Positions 35,805 to 43,872 of a DNA stretch of 64,000 nt are shown here, in pieces. Within the stretch, counting starts at the first letter, position 1, and every line of letters begins with the position of its first letter. The stretch covers positions 1-64,000 of the forward strand of contig NZ_FNOK01000047.1 in the NCBI RefSeq assembly GCF_900106995.1. The letters are read 5' to 3'. The position numbers were made by a program, and so were the translations under genes. This DNA is from Saccharopolyspora shandongensis (GTDB lineage Bacteria; Actinomycetota; Actinomycetes; Mycobacteriales; Pseudonocardiaceae). The notes under the pieces are model-generated. The model did no database searches. It was not told where the DNA came from and saw nothing but the letters and a program-made list of their open reading frames with translations.

Positions 35805-38555
35805 ATGACGATCGATCCTGGGGGCGGGCCGAGCAGTGCGGGCCTTGGCGGCGAGTTGCTGGACCTCGCGCTGTCCGCACACGGCGCGATCGGCTGGCGA
35901 TTCGACTTCGCCGACCGCAAGATCACCTGGATGCCCGGTATGGACGTGCTGCTGGACATGCCGGGCGCGACCGACGAGGCCGTCCGCGACCGGCTGACCG
36001 AGCTCATCGAGCCGTGGGCGGCGGCGGCCGACCCGCCCGCCTGGCCGCAGGACATCGACCTGGAACAGCCGATCATCACCGCGCAGGGCGAGACCCGGCT
36101 GCTGCACCTGCGCGCCCGCGCGTTCGGCGACCGGCGCACCGGCGGCCTCATCGGCCTGATGCGGGAGGTGACCGGCCTGCACCGGGACCGGCAGGCCCTG
36201 GAGGACCTCGCCGGCCGCTACCGGCTGCTCGCCGAGCTCAGCCCCGATGCGATCTGCGTGCACCAGGACGGGATCATCAAGTACGCCAACCCAGCGATGA
36301 GCAGCATCCTCGGCGCCGAATCCTGCGAGTGGCTCCTCGGGCGGCGGGTCACGGACTTCATGGCCCCGCAGTCGGTCGTCGAGATGCGCAAGCGGCTGAA
36401 GATGCTGACGGCGGACGGCACGGCGATGCCCCGAACCCACGCCCATCTGCAGCGCGTGGACGGCACCGCAGTCCCGGTGGAGGTGGTGGCGGTGCACACC
36501 ACTTGGGACGGGCGTCCGGCGGTGCAGGTCATCGGGCGCGACATCACCACGCAGAAGACCGCCGAAGCCGCGCTGCGCTACCAGGCGGCGCTGGTGCAGC
36601 ACGTCAACAACGCCATCATCGCGACCAGCCGCGAGGGCGTGGTCACCAGCTGGAACCCGGCCGCCGAAACCGTGTACGGCGTGCCCGCAGAGCAGGCGTT
36701 GGGGCGGCACGTCGAGGCGCTCGTCGGCGCGCCGCTGCGGCCCGAGGCCCTGGTCGCCGAGGGCGGGGTCACCGAGGCAGTGCACCGGCACCGGGACGGC
36801 ACCTCCCTCGTGGTCCGGATCTCGGCCGCGGAGATGGACTCCGGTTTCGTGCTGGTGTGCGCCGACGAGACCGCGCGCCGGCAGGCCGAGCAGGACTTCG
36901 CGACCGTCGTCGCGGCGCTGGACGAGGGCGTCATCGTGGTGGGCTCGACGGGCACCATCGAGGCGGTGAACCCGGCCGCCGAGCGCATCGCCGCCTCGAG
37001 CGCGGCCGAAATCATCGGCACCTCGCCCGGGTCCTGGCCGCTGTTCGACGAGGCCGGGACGCCGATGCGGCCGGACGAACACCCGGCGATGGTGACGCGG
37101 CGAACCGGCAAGCAGCAGAACTCGCGGGTGATCCGCTTCACCCGCGCCGACGGCCGCAACACGTGGTTGGCGGTCACCGCGCGGTCGCTGAACCCGCAGG
37201 ACAGCCCGCCGCACAAGGTCGTCATCTCCTTCAGCGACATCACCGAGAGCCGGGCCGCCAGGGAGCGCCTGGAGTACGAGGCCACTCACGATCCGCTGAC
37301 CGGTCTGGCCAACCGGACGCTGGTGCTGCGCCACCTCGGGGCCGCGCGGCGGCGAACGCTCCCGATGGCCGTGCTGTTCATCGACCTGGACAACTTCAAG
37401 CGGATCAACGATTCCCTCGGCCACGGCGTCGGCGACGAGGTGCTGCGGATCGCCGGGAACCGGTTGGTGCGCGCGACGCCTGGGGAGGCGCTGGTCGGCC
37501 GGCTCGGCGGCGACGAGTTCGTGATCCTAGTGCACTGCGAGGGCAGTCATGCCGTGCTCCGCAGGCTCAGCGAGCGGCTGCTCGCCGCCCTCACCGAGCC
37601 CATCCACGTGCAGGGCCGGCAGCTGCACGTCAACGGCAGCATCGGCGTGGTGCTGGCCGGACCGGACGACACCCGGTCCGCTCAGGACCTCCTGCGCGAC
37701 GCCGACGTCGCGATGTACAAGGCCAAGGCGCACGGCGGCGGGCGCTGCACGTTCTTCGACGTCGACCTGCGCAAGCGCGTGCAGCGGCACATGGTCCTGG
37801 AGCAGGACCTGCGCCACGCCGTGCGGCGCGGGCAGCTCTGGGTGGCCTACCAACCGGTCGTGGACCTGCGCACTGAACGCACGGTCTCCGTCGAGGGGCT
37901 GCTCCGGTGGTGGCATCCACTGCACGGGGCGGTTTCGCCGGGCGAGTTCATCCCGCTGGCCGAGGAGAGCGACCTGATCAATCCCATCGGCGCGCACATG
38001 CTGCGCGAGGCGACCAGCCGGGTCGCCGCGGCGCGCGAGCGCCACGACCTCGATCTGCACCTCAACGCGAACCTTTCGCCGCGCCAGCTGGAAGATCCCG
38101 AGCTGCAGGACCACGTGCAGCAGGCTCTCGCCGAATCCGGGCTGCCGTCCCACGCGCTGTGCCTGGAGATCACCGAGAACGCGATCATGCAGGATCCCGA
38201 AGCCGCGACGCGCGTCCTGACAGCGTTGCGCGAACTGGGCATCGGCCTGGCGATCGACGACTTCGGCACCGGCTACTCCTCGCTGGCACAGCTGCGCCAG
38301 CTGCCGCTGGACATCGTCAAGATCGACCGGACGTTCATCACCGACCTCGGTTCCTCCGACGAGCTGGAGGTCATCGTCGCGGGCATCGTCGCCATGGCCC
38401 ACGCGATCGGCCTCGGCGTGGTGGCGGAGGGCATCGAGACGGCCGCCCAGCTCGCCATCATCCGCGACCTCGGCTGCGACCAGGGACAGGGCTACTACCT
38501 GGGCAAACCCGCCCCGATGGACTGGCTGTTCCCGCGGACGGCCGGTCGGCGGTGA
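35805..38555 (+). CDS. PAS-GGDEF-EAL cyclic-di-GMP protein (copy A)
   Basis: A 916-residue cytoplasmic signalling protein. Three or four PAS-like sensors come first (for example LSPDAICVHQDGIIKYANPA and NNAIIATSREGVVTSWNPAA). A GGDEF domain follows with an intact RLGGDEFVIL and DLDNFKRINDSLGHGVGDEV. The C-terminal EAL domain reads VEGLLRWWHP (EGL instead of EAL), but other catalytic residues are present (NANLSPRQL, LEITENAI, IDDFGTGYSSL, VKIDRTF, AEGIE). No RxxD inhibitory site lies before GGDEF. Both synthesis and breakdown of c-di-GMP are possible. It starts at ATG 35805; no TM segments. Confidence 0.9.
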   Translation: MTIDPGGGPSSAGLGGELLDLALSAHGAIGWRFDFADRKITWMPGMDVLLDMPGATDEAVRDRLTELIEPWAAAADPPAWPQDIDLEQPIITAQGETRLLHLRARAFGDRRTGGLIGLMREVTGLHRDRQALEDLAGRYRLLAELSPDAICVHQDGIIKYANPAMSSILGAESCEWLLGRRVTDFMAPQSVVEMRKRLKMLTADGTAMPRTHAHLQRVDGTAVPVEVVAVHTTWDGRPAVQVIGRDITTQKTAEAALRYQAALVQHVNNAIIATSREGVVTSWNPAAETVYGVPAEQALGRHVEALVGAPLRPEALVAEGGVTEAVHRHRDGTSLVVRISAAEMDSGFVLVCADETARRQAEQDFATVVAALDEGVIVVGSTGTIEAVNPAAERIAASSAAEIIGTSPGSWPLFDEAGTPMRPDEHPAMVTRRTGKQQNSRVIRFTRADGRNTWLAVTARSLNPQDSPPHKVVISFSDITESRAARERLEYEATHDPLTGLANRTLVLRHLGAARRRTLPMAVLFIDLDNFKRINDSLGHGVGDEVLRIAGNRLVRATPGEALVGRLGGDEFVILVHCEGSHAVLRRLSERLLAALTEPIHVQGRQLHVNGSIGVVLAGPDDTRSAQDLLRDADVAMYKAKAHGGGRCTFFDVDLRKRVQRHMVLEQDLRHAVRRGQLWVAYQPVVDLRTERTVSVEGLLRWWHPLHGAVSPGEFIPLAEESDLINPIGAHMLREATSRVAAARERHDLDLHLNANLSPRQLEDPELQDHVQQALAESGLPSHALCLEITENAIMQDPEAATRVLTALRELGIGLAIDDFGTGYSSLAQLRQLPLDIVKIDRTFITDLGSSDELEVIVAGIVAMAHAIGLGVVAEGIETAAQLAIIRDLGCDQGQGYYLGKPAPMDWLFPRTAGRR

Positions 38556-38670
38556 GCACCGGCGATCCGGGGTCGACCATCCGGATGCTTTTCGGCGCGG
38601 TTGTCGCGCGTACCGGGCGACCAGCGGGTTTCGACTGGCTGCGGCCGGGGCCTGCTGGTCTGATCGTGCC

Positions 38671-39999
38671 GTGGGCATGACCGCGAATACCCCGCCCGCA
38701 GCTCATCGGGACGTGCGCGGGGTGATCAGCTGGGCGCTGTGGGACTGGGGTTCCGCAGCGTTCAACACCGTGATCTTGACGTTCGTGTTCACGGTGTACC
38801 TGACCGAGAGCGTCGCCGCCGATCCGAAGAGCGGCTCGGAATCGCTCGGCCTCGCGCTCACGATCTCGGGCGTGTGCATCGCGCTGGTGGCGCCGGTGAC
38901 GGGGCAGCGCAGCGACGCCGGCGGGCGCCGCAAGCTGTGGCTGGCGGTGCACACCGCGCTCGTGGTGGCCAGCACGGCCGGGCTGTTCTTCGTCCGGGAC
39001 GATCCGGGGTACCTGCTGCTGGGCCTCGTGCTGATCTCGGTGGGCAGCGTGTTCTCCGAGTTCGCCACGGTGAACTACAACGCGATGCTGCTCCAGGTCT
39101 CGACGCCCGCGACGATCGGCCGCATCTCCGGTTTCGGCTGGGGCCTGGGCTACTTCGGTGGGCTGATCGCGCTGGTGATCGTGCTGATCGGCTTCGTGCA
39201 GCCCGAGGTCGGGCTGTTCGGCGTGACCGCACTGGACGGGCTGAACATCCGCGTCGTGGCGCTGTTCGCGGCCGCGTGGTTCGCGGTGTTCGCGCTGCCG
39301 CTGTTCTTCTTCGTGCCCGAGGCCGAATCCTCCGGCGAGCCGCTGCGCCGCGCGATCTTCAGCAGTTACGTCGTGCTGGGAAAGCGGCTGGCCCGGATGT
39401 GGCGCACCGAGCGGCGGACGCTGGGTTTCCTGGTCGCCAGCGCGCTCTACCGGGATGGCCTGGCCGCCATCTTCACCTTCGGCGGCGTGATCGCCGCGGG
39501 CACCTTCGGCTTCACCGCCACCGAGGTGGTGGTCTTCGCGATCACGGCGAACCTCGTCGCCGGGCTCGGCGCGTTCCTGGGCGGTCGGGCGGACGACCGG
39601 TTCGGCCCGAAGACCGTCATCATGGCGTCGCTGATCGGGCTGGTCGTGGTGGGCGGAGCGCTGGTCGCGGTGCCCGGCAAACCGGCCTTCTGGGTGGGCG
39701 GGCTGCTGCTGGCGATCTTCCTGGGGCCGACCCAGTCGGCCAGCCGGACCTTCCTCGCGCGCATCGCCACCCCGGGCCGGGAGGGCGAGGTGTTCGGCCT
39801 CTACGCCACCACCGGTCGGGCCGTGAGCTTCCTCGGACCGCTGGCGTTCAGCGGCTTCATCTCCTTCTTCGGCACCCAGCGCGCGGGGATGGGCGGCATC
39901 GTCCTGATCCTGCTGATCGGGCTGCTGGCGATGCTGCCCGTGGCGGCGCCCGATCACTCCGGCAACTCCGACGACCTGGCGACCACCGACGCCCCGTGA
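38671..39999 (+). CDS. MFS transporter, UMF1/Atg22-like (copy 2)
   Basis: A 442-residue paralogue of the gene at 25741-27045, alignable end to end (for example SAAFNTVILTFVFTVYLT, FGWGLGYFGGLIAL, RTFLARIATPGREGEVFGLY in this copy). Differences are spread evenly, so it is an old duplicate rather than a recent one. It starts at GTG 38671 or ATG 38677. Immediately downstream lies the left junction of the 10-kb element, which therefore inserted behind this gene. Confidence 0.85.
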   Translation: MGMTANTPPAAHRDVRGVISWALWDWGSAAFNTVILTFVFTVYLTESVAADPKSGSESLGLALTISGVCIALVAPVTGQRSDAGGRRKLWLAVHTALVVASTAGLFFVRDDPGYLLLGLVLISVGSVFSEFATVNYNAMLLQVSTPATIGRISGFGWGLGYFGGLIALVIVLIGFVQPEVGLFGVTALDGLNIRVVALFAAAWFAVFALPLFFFVPEAESSGEPLRRAIFSSYVVLGKRLARMWRTERRTLGFLVASALYRDGLAAIFTFGGVIAAGTFGFTATEVVVFAITANLVAGLGAFLGGRADDRFGPKTVIMASLIGLVVVGGALVAVPGKPAFWVGGLLLAIFLGPTQSASRTFLARIATPGREGEVFGLYATTGRAVSFLGPLAFSGFISFFGTQRAGMGGIVLILLIGLLAMLPVAAPDHSGNSDDLATTDAP

Positions 40000-40056
40000 C
40001 CTCGTTTCAGATGGCGCGTAGGCACGTGTGCGACGTGGCCGGCGGGGACGCAGGGC

Positions 40057-40090
40057 GGCGATTTCGCGTACACGGTTACCGGTTTTACAC
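40057..40090. mobile_element. attL of the integrated element
   Basis: The left part (GGCGATTTCGCG, 40057-40068) is half of a chromosomal palindrome; the right part ends in TTACCGGTTTTACAC. Read inward, it aligns without gaps to attR read inward: GGCGAT.TCGCG, eight bases on TTAC, then GGTTTTACAC. The triplet GCG at 40066-40068 is the only sequence shared in direct orientation at the crossover, as expected for a serine integrase with a tiny core. Confidence 0.75.
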
Positions 40091-40139
40091 GCAAGCCCGG
40101 TGGGGGCTGACTCACCGCCAGGTGGACCAGCTAGCCCCC

Positions 40140-40334
40140 TCAGCTCTCCCTCTGCCGCTTGGCGTGCTCCCGGAGCTGCCGCTTGGAGTCCTCTAGGTCA
40201 AACCGTGCTTGACCGCCAGGCGTGAACAGCTCAGGGACCAAGATCCCAGCCTGCACGTAGCGAGTGATCGAACGTCGCGAGAGTCCTAGCTCATCTGCGA
40301 GCTGAGACGACGTGAGCAGCTTCGGCCTGGGCAT
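40140..40334 (-). CDS. Excisionase-like HTH protein (putative recombination directionality factor)
   Basis: A 64-residue protein that is almost entirely a MerR/excisionase-type HTH: SSQLADELGLSRRSITRYVQ then AGILVPELFTPGGQARFDLE, with a basic C-terminus. Its place, 50 bp inside attL and at the far end from the integrase, is typical for a directionality factor. It may instead be a small regulator. No strong ribosome site is seen, so translation may be leaderless. Confidence 0.7.
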   Translation of the reverse strand: MPRPKLLTSSQLADELGLSRRSITRYVQAGILVPELFTPGGQARFDLEDSKRQLREHAKRQRES

Positions 40335-40393
40335 ACGCCAATCGTGTCTCGGTTGTCCTTCGTTGGCTCGGTTCCTGGCTCAGTCGCGCTAAC

Positions 40394-40606
40394 ATGGCTC
40401 ACATGTCTCAGTTGGCCCAGTCGGGCAACCCGTTCGACGTGGTGCTAGTCGAGGGCCGACGTTGGTACGTGTGCCCGATCGGCGGGCCGACGTGTGGCCG
40501 GACGCTTGCCGACACAGGGCAAATGGCTATCGATGCGATGGAGGTGCACGTGCGGTACTCGCACGCGGTCACTGCGTCGTGCCCTTGCTGCGGTAAAGCT
40601 GCCTGA
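40394..40606 (+). CDS. Small Cys-rich protein of the element
   Basis: A 70-residue protein with two cysteine pairs: CPIGGPTCGRT and CPCCGKAA at the end, with a His in between (VHVRYSH). This could be a zinc finger. It is one of only two element genes on the plus strand, divergent from the excisionase-like gene, and might be expressed in the integrated state. The family is unknown. Confidence 0.6.
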   Translation: MAHMSQLAQSGNPFDVVLVEGRRWYVCPIGGPTCGRTLADTGQMAIDAMEVHVRYSHAVTASCPCCGKAA

Positions 40607-40611
40607 CACAC

Positions 40612-40644
40612 GAAAAGCCCCTCTCGATGGCCGGAGGGAGCTTG
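40612..40644. terminator. Weak hairpin after the 70-residue gene
   Basis: AAAAGCCCCTC and GAGGGAGCTT form an imperfect stem just after the plus-strand small gene. It resembles the stronger AAGCCCC-type terminators elsewhere in the element. Support is moderate. Confidence 0.4.
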
Positions 40645-40649
40645 TTCAG

Positions 40650-40704
40650 CTAGGACCCAAGCAGGTCCAAGTGGAAGCCGACGACAACGAGCACGAACCC
40701 CGTT
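40650..40704 (-). pseudogene. Duplicate remnant of the C-terminus of the 196-residue membrane protein
   Basis: The minus strand reads TGFVLVVVGFHLDLLGS then stop. The last 13 residues nearly match the end of the membrane protein gene at 40902-41492 (FLLVVIGFHLDLLGS). Only this 3' end is present, directly beside the stop of the 49-residue ORF. It is a scar of tandem duplication or recombination. Confidence 0.75.
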
Positions 40705-40852
40705 AGTCGTCCGACTCTCCCGGTGGTGGAAGTTTCCCGGCTTTCTGCTTCTCGTGAAAATCCGACAGGATCTCCCATAGAATCCGGGCTACTTCGGGCG
40801 TCAATGGTGGCGGTTCATCGGGAAGTTTCACGGTTATCTCGTTTTCTGCCAT
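40703..40852 (-). CDS. Small acidic/proline protein of the element
   Basis: A 49-residue ORF with plausible composition: EITVKLPDEPPPLTPEVARI then LWEILSDFHEKQKAGKLPPP. It starts at ATG 40852 and follows the membrane protein gene by 49 bp on the same strand. The central part should be helical and the ends disordered. No family is recognised. Confidence 0.55.
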   Translation of the reverse strand: MAENEITVKLPDEPPPLTPEVARILWEILSDFHEKQKAGKLPPPGESDD

Positions 40853-40901
40853 AGCGGCACTCTAGGCTCTGAAACGCTGTTAGAAGAGTCGCCCGATACG
40901 G

Positions 40902-41492
40902 TCACGAGCCGAGTAGGTCCAGGTGGAAGCCGATGACTACGAGCAAAAATGCACACCACCGCCCCAAGTGCACATGCTGATCTGCTTCGAATATTTTCGC
41001 AACGCACCACAAGACGAACCTCAGAGCAGCACGGGCTACATACGCCCCCAATGCAACGTGGGCCGCATACGCCACGAATGCAATGATTATAATTACAGGG
41101 ACATAGATAATCTTGAAGTGCAATACTTCCAGACCGGCAAGCGAAGACGCTATAGCGTCTTGCAGCCCTAACGAGCCCGATAGGAAGAAGGTGCACAAGA
41201 CGAAACTAAACTGATACACGTCAAGAGCTAGGGCTGCCACAAAATTAAGGCCACCCCCCTTGTAAGTCCAAGTATAGAAAAGGTCGGGGCCTATTTTAAT
41301 TCTCGTTGAGATCCTCCTCATTCGTTCAGGTCCAATTAAGTCGAGCACGACGACGAGACCGCCTACAAACTGGAGGTACTTCCCAAAGCGTGCCCAGTAG
41401 AGCATCCGCCAGCCGTACATGGTGAAGTCCTCAAGCTTCTTCCCCGACCACCACTGTCCAACGGCTTCCCAAAAACCAAGGTCTTGCACCAC
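40902..41492 (-). CDS. Multi-pass membrane protein of the element
   Basis: A 196-residue protein with four or five hydrophobic segments (for example LQFVGGLVVVLDLI, YQFSFVLCTFFLSGSLGL, IIYVPVIIIIAFVAYAAHV, CAFLLVVIGFHLDLL) and aromatic-rich loops (WEAVGQWWSGKKLEDFTMY). Its DNA is among the most AT-rich in the window. I do not recognise a family. It lies at the end of the leftward gene series behind a terminator, so it may have its own promoter; superinfection exclusion or another host-membrane role is a guess. Confidence 0.65.
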   Translation of the reverse strand: MVQDLGFWEAVGQWWSGKKLEDFTMYGWRMLYWARFGKYLQFVGGLVVVLDLIGPERMRRISTRIKIGPDLFYTWTYKGGGLNFVAALALDVYQFSFVLCTFFLSGSLGLQDAIASSLAGLEVLHFKIIYVPVIIIIAFVAYAAHVALGAYVARAALRFVLWCVAKIFEADQHVHLGRWCAFLLVVIGFHLDLLGS

Positions 41493-41565
41493 CCCAGCAC
41501 CTCCCAGTCCGGAGTCCTGACTCTATCGCAGTGATCAAGAGCTCAGTACTACTCGGGAAACACGA

Positions 41566-41605
41566 AAGCCCCTCGGAAGGCGTTAGAGTCCATTCGAGGG
41601 GGCTT
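41566..41605 (-). terminator. Intrinsic terminator after the HNH gene
   Basis: AAGCCCCTCG (41566-41575) and CGAGGGGGCTT (41595-41605) form a strong stem 10 bp past the nuclease gene stop. On the minus strand the stem ends in CTTTCG. Confidence 0.7.
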
Positions 41606-41614
41606 CTCATGCGT

Positions 41615-42217
41615 TCAAGCGGCTTTCACAGTGCCTAAAAACCGCTTCAAAAGAGCGTAGGCAGCCCTGGTATCCGCCATGTTCCGGTCGTACGCAGCAT
41701 GGCACTTCCGGCACTGCGGGTAGTACATCTCAGGGTTGGGGGAGTAGTACATCATCACGCCGTGGCCGTTATCCCCGTACATTACATCCGGGCAGCATCC
41801 GGAATAGCTCCACTCCCGTGCTTGCTGACCGCAGTACACGCAAGGGTATTCGAATGCCTTGCCGAACCGCTCCCGCACACGAACGTGTGCCTGCTGATAG
41901 GTAATGTCTACCTTCCGATAGATGCCCTTGTTGTGGCCTGTCTCGACGTAGTTTTCCCAGCTAGCAGGGTCAACGTAGGGCATTTCGCATTTCTTCTGGA
42001 CACGCTCAGCCTTGGCCTTGTTTCGTGCGCGCCCCAGGCGTACTGGATACCTGCGTTCGTCATAAGCGCGCTTTCGTTCCGGATTGTCGGCGGCCCATTT
42101 AGACGCAGCTTGACGGTTGCACGGCTTGCAATACGAGTGCAAGCCATCGGCGTTATCTCGCTTCCGGCCAAACTCGCTAACGGGTTTCAATTGCTCACAC
42201 TTACGACAGGTTTTCAC
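41615..42217 (-). CDS. HNH / endonuclease VII-like nuclease
   Basis: A 200-residue protein. The N-terminus is a zinc finger of the endonuclease VII-associated type (VKTCRKCEQLKPVSEFGRKR and HSYCKPCNRQAASKW). The C-terminal half has a second Cys cluster, YPCVYCGQ, and a late CRKCHAAYDRN in an HNH-like setting. I start at the GTG at 42217, ten bases behind GGAGAGG; the frame is open 115 codons upstream but with nonsense composition. In phages such nucleases help resolve or cut DNA around packaging. It lies downstream of the head genes, behind a hairpin. Confidence 0.75.
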   Translation of the reverse strand: MKTCRKCEQLKPVSEFGRKRDNADGLHSYCKPCNRQAASKWAADNPERKRAYDERRYPVRLGRARNKAKAERVQKKCEMPYVDPASWENYVETGHNKGIYRKVDITYQQAHVRVRERFGKAFEYPCVYCGQQAREWSYSGCCPDVMYGDNGHGVMMYYSPNPEMYYPQCRKCHAAYDRNMADTRAAYALLKRFLGTVKAA

Positions 42218-42331
42218 TGAACCATACCTCTCCGATGGATAGTTATGCAGTCTTCGGGAGTCGAAAAGCCCCCTCAGACTTTTATGCGTCGAATGATTCT
42301 GCGGAGGCTCTATACGACCCGTTCTAGCTAG

Positions 42332-42357
42332 CCCACGGGAGGGGATACCCCCGTGGG
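42332..42357 (-). terminator. Hairpin after the tiny membrane protein gene
   Basis: CCCACGGG (42332-42339) and CCCGTGGG (42350-42357) form an eight-base stem right after the stop of the 51-residue gene. There is no T-run, so it may be a weak terminator or mRNA-protecting hairpin. Confidence 0.5.
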
Positions 42358-42360
42358 TGG

Positions 42361-42516
42361 TTATGCACTCCAGTGAATGCGAGAATCCAACCGGCGAATA
42401 CGCCGCTGCAAATCCCGCAACCCAGCGTGCAGTAAAGCTGCACGCGCTACCCAGTAAGCAGCAGCCACTAGCCACGCGGTAGCCCAAACCAGCACACAAA
42501 CCGAAAGCACAGCCAT
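42361..42516 (-). CDS. Tiny single-TM protein of the element
   Basis: A 51-residue protein with one N-terminal TM helix (VLSVCVLVWATAWLVAAAYW) and a very basic tail (RDLQRRIRRLDSRIHW). Its ATG (42516) overlaps the upstream stop as TAATG, so translation is coupled. Small TM-basic proteins like this are common in actinophage genomes; role unknown (holin-like or membrane-targeting are possibilities only). Confidence 0.6.
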   Translation of the reverse strand: MAVLSVCVLVWATAWLVAAAYWVARAALLHAGLRDLQRRIRRLDSRIHWSA

Positions 42517-42719
42517 TACTCAGCCCTGCTAACCCACTGTGCAGCCTCGTGCACTGCCACACACGCAGCGAGTAATGCGTTAGCCGTGTCTCCTGTAGCG
42601 TTGTCCCGCATTGTCTCTAGTCTGCGGGTTAGCCGGTGCAGGTCGTAGCAGACCTGCGAGCAATACGCGGTGTTCTTCCAAACCTCGCGGGTGCAACCCG
42701 CACGCTTACACTCGATCAT
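42516..42719 (-). CDS. Small zinc-finger-like protein of the element
   Basis: A 67-residue protein with an N-terminal Cys cluster (MIECKRAGCTREVWKN, YCSQVCYDLHRL) and a helical tail. The spacing C-x4-C, C-x3-C suggests a small zinc ribbon. It is coupled through TAATG to the next gene. Family unknown. Confidence 0.6.
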   Translation of the reverse strand: MIECKRAGCTREVWKNTAYCSQVCYDLHRLTRRLETMRDNATGDTANALLAACVAVHEAAQWVSRAE

Positions 42720-42773
42720 TTCCGTAACCTCCCGTGTTCTCTACCTCGGTTTCATGGCCATTTACACACGTCA

Positions 42774-43124
42774 TTAGTTCCTTCGCATTAGGTATTCGAT
42801 ACGGGTGGTTCGCTTCGAACCCTGGAAACGTTGGGGACGCCCGAAGATGTTGTGCCTACGGCCTTCCCACTCGATCACAGACGACGGTCCTAGTTCCTGG
42901 AAGTCTTTGGGAAGCCTGAGCCGATAGATTTCCTCGGTGTTGTAACCCATGTCGAAATTCTCAGCGTTACGGCTGCTGGTGCCGCTTTGAGCGGCCAGCT
43001 GGACCATTGCCGGGGTCTCGATACCGACAGGGCTCGGACGGGTCATGATGTTCCCGTCCTCGTCTTCCCAAGTTTCCTCGGGATGAACGGTCACTACGGC
43101 GTTGTACTTATCGAGCAGACTCAT
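42774..43124 (-). CDS. Putative head-to-tail stopper/connector protein
   Basis: A 116-residue protein directly behind the adaptor gene, where phages encode the head-closure (stopper) protein. Its pattern fits that small beta-rich fold: NAVVTVHPEETWEDEDGNIM, TRPSPVGIETPAMVQLA, YRLRLPKDF, SSVIEWEGRRHNIFGRP. In a virion it would form the ring beneath the adaptor and receive the tail. Only 3 bp separate it from the adaptor gene. The assignment rests on order, size and composition. Confidence 0.65.
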   Translation of the reverse strand: MSLLDKYNAVVTVHPEETWEDEDGNIMTRPSPVGIETPAMVQLAAQSGTSSRNAENFDMGYNTEEIYRLRLPKDFQELGPSSVIEWEGRRHNIFGRPQRFQGSKRTTRIEYLMRRN

Positions 43125-43127
43125 GTC

Positions 43128-43511
43128 TTAACCTCCGTGAGAGAACGGGAGACGGGTGGTCAAATGCGATGTGTTGATGTACGGAGCGATCGAATAAATG
43201 CTGCCCCTGAAACCCAGCAAGTTCCACTCACGCGGAAGAACTTCGAGCTTGCCGGAGGCAACTTCATTGCTCAGCGAGTAGCCATACGTTCCATCGGTCT
43301 CTTGCCGGATGCCCTCAGGGTTCTTGATAAGCCGTAGAACCATCTCCGATTCGACCAGACGCAACGCGTCTTGGTCAGCTTCTTCGATTTTCACACGCTG
43401 GCTCAGCAGCAACTCAGCGTCGCCTAGACGCGTGGTCACCGTTGCCTGCTCTGTTTCGTCAAGCTCACGTCCTAGACGGACCTGGACATCTTCGTAGGTT
43501 GCGATACTCAT
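43128..43511 (-). CDS. Head-to-tail adaptor (phage Gp19/Gp15/Gp42-like)
   Basis: A 127-residue protein of the Gp19/Gp15/Gp42 type. The helical opening ATYEDVQVRLGRELDETEQA then VTTRLGDAELLLSQR and the later VESEMVLRLIKNPEGIRQE with GYSLSNEVASGKLE are characteristic. In phages this protein forms the ring that attaches to the portal. Here no portal gene exists, so it would have to dock on a helper's portal. It is coupled by TAATG to the 27-residue ORF. Confidence 0.78.
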   Translation of the reverse strand: MSIATYEDVQVRLGRELDETEQATVTTRLGDAELLLSQRVKIEEADQDALRLVESEMVLRLIKNPEGIRQETDGTYGYSLSNEVASGKLEVLPREWNLLGFRGSIYSIAPYINTSHLTTRLPFSHGG

Positions 43512-43594
43512 TATTTCCGCCCCTTGTCTTTGTTGGCAATCAATACGACCCTGCGGGGTCGCTCTGAACCTGCGTTCCGATTCTTACGTGGCAT
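43511..43594 (-). CDS. 27-residue basic peptide of the head operon
   Basis: A short ORF (MPRKNRNAGSERPRR then VVLIANKDKGRK) linked to both neighbours by TAATG overlaps, which strongly suggests it is translated. Small basic peptides between capsid and adaptor genes occur in actinophages; function unknown. Confidence 0.55.
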   Translation of the reverse strand: MPRKNRNAGSERPRRVVLIANKDKGRK

Positions 43595-43827
43595 TAGCGG
43601 AATTCCTCTCTGATTAGTTCCCGGACTTCCACGCCAAGCACACGGGCGAGCTTGATAAGCCGTCTGGGGCTTGGTGTTCGTTCACCTTTGGCGTAGTAGT
43701 TCACTGACGAATTCGACCAGCCCATATGCTCAGCGAATCCTGAGCGAGTCAGGTTGTTGTCTGTGAGGTAGTTACGCAGCAAAGCTGCGATGGTGTCCGG
43801 ATCACCCGGACCAAACGAATTCCACAT
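43594..43827 (-). CDS. XRE-family HTH protein inside the head operon
   Basis: A 77-residue Cro/CI-type HTH protein: IAALLRNYLTDNNLTRSGFA, EHMGWSNSSVNYYAKGERTP, then SPRRLIKLARVLGVEV. I start at ATG 43827, 13 bases behind AAGGAG. It sits between the capsid gene and the adaptor gene, behind a terminator and coupled to the following ORFs. A repressor-like gene in that position is unusual; it may feed back on expression of the head genes. Confidence 0.75.
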   Translation of the reverse strand: MWNSFGPGDPDTIAALLRNYLTDNNLTRSGFAEHMGWSNSSVNYYAKGERTPSPRRLIKLARVLGVEVRELIREEFR

Positions 43828-43872
43828 TGCGTGATTTTCACTCCTTGTGTGTTGGGAAAGCACAAAGAAAAA

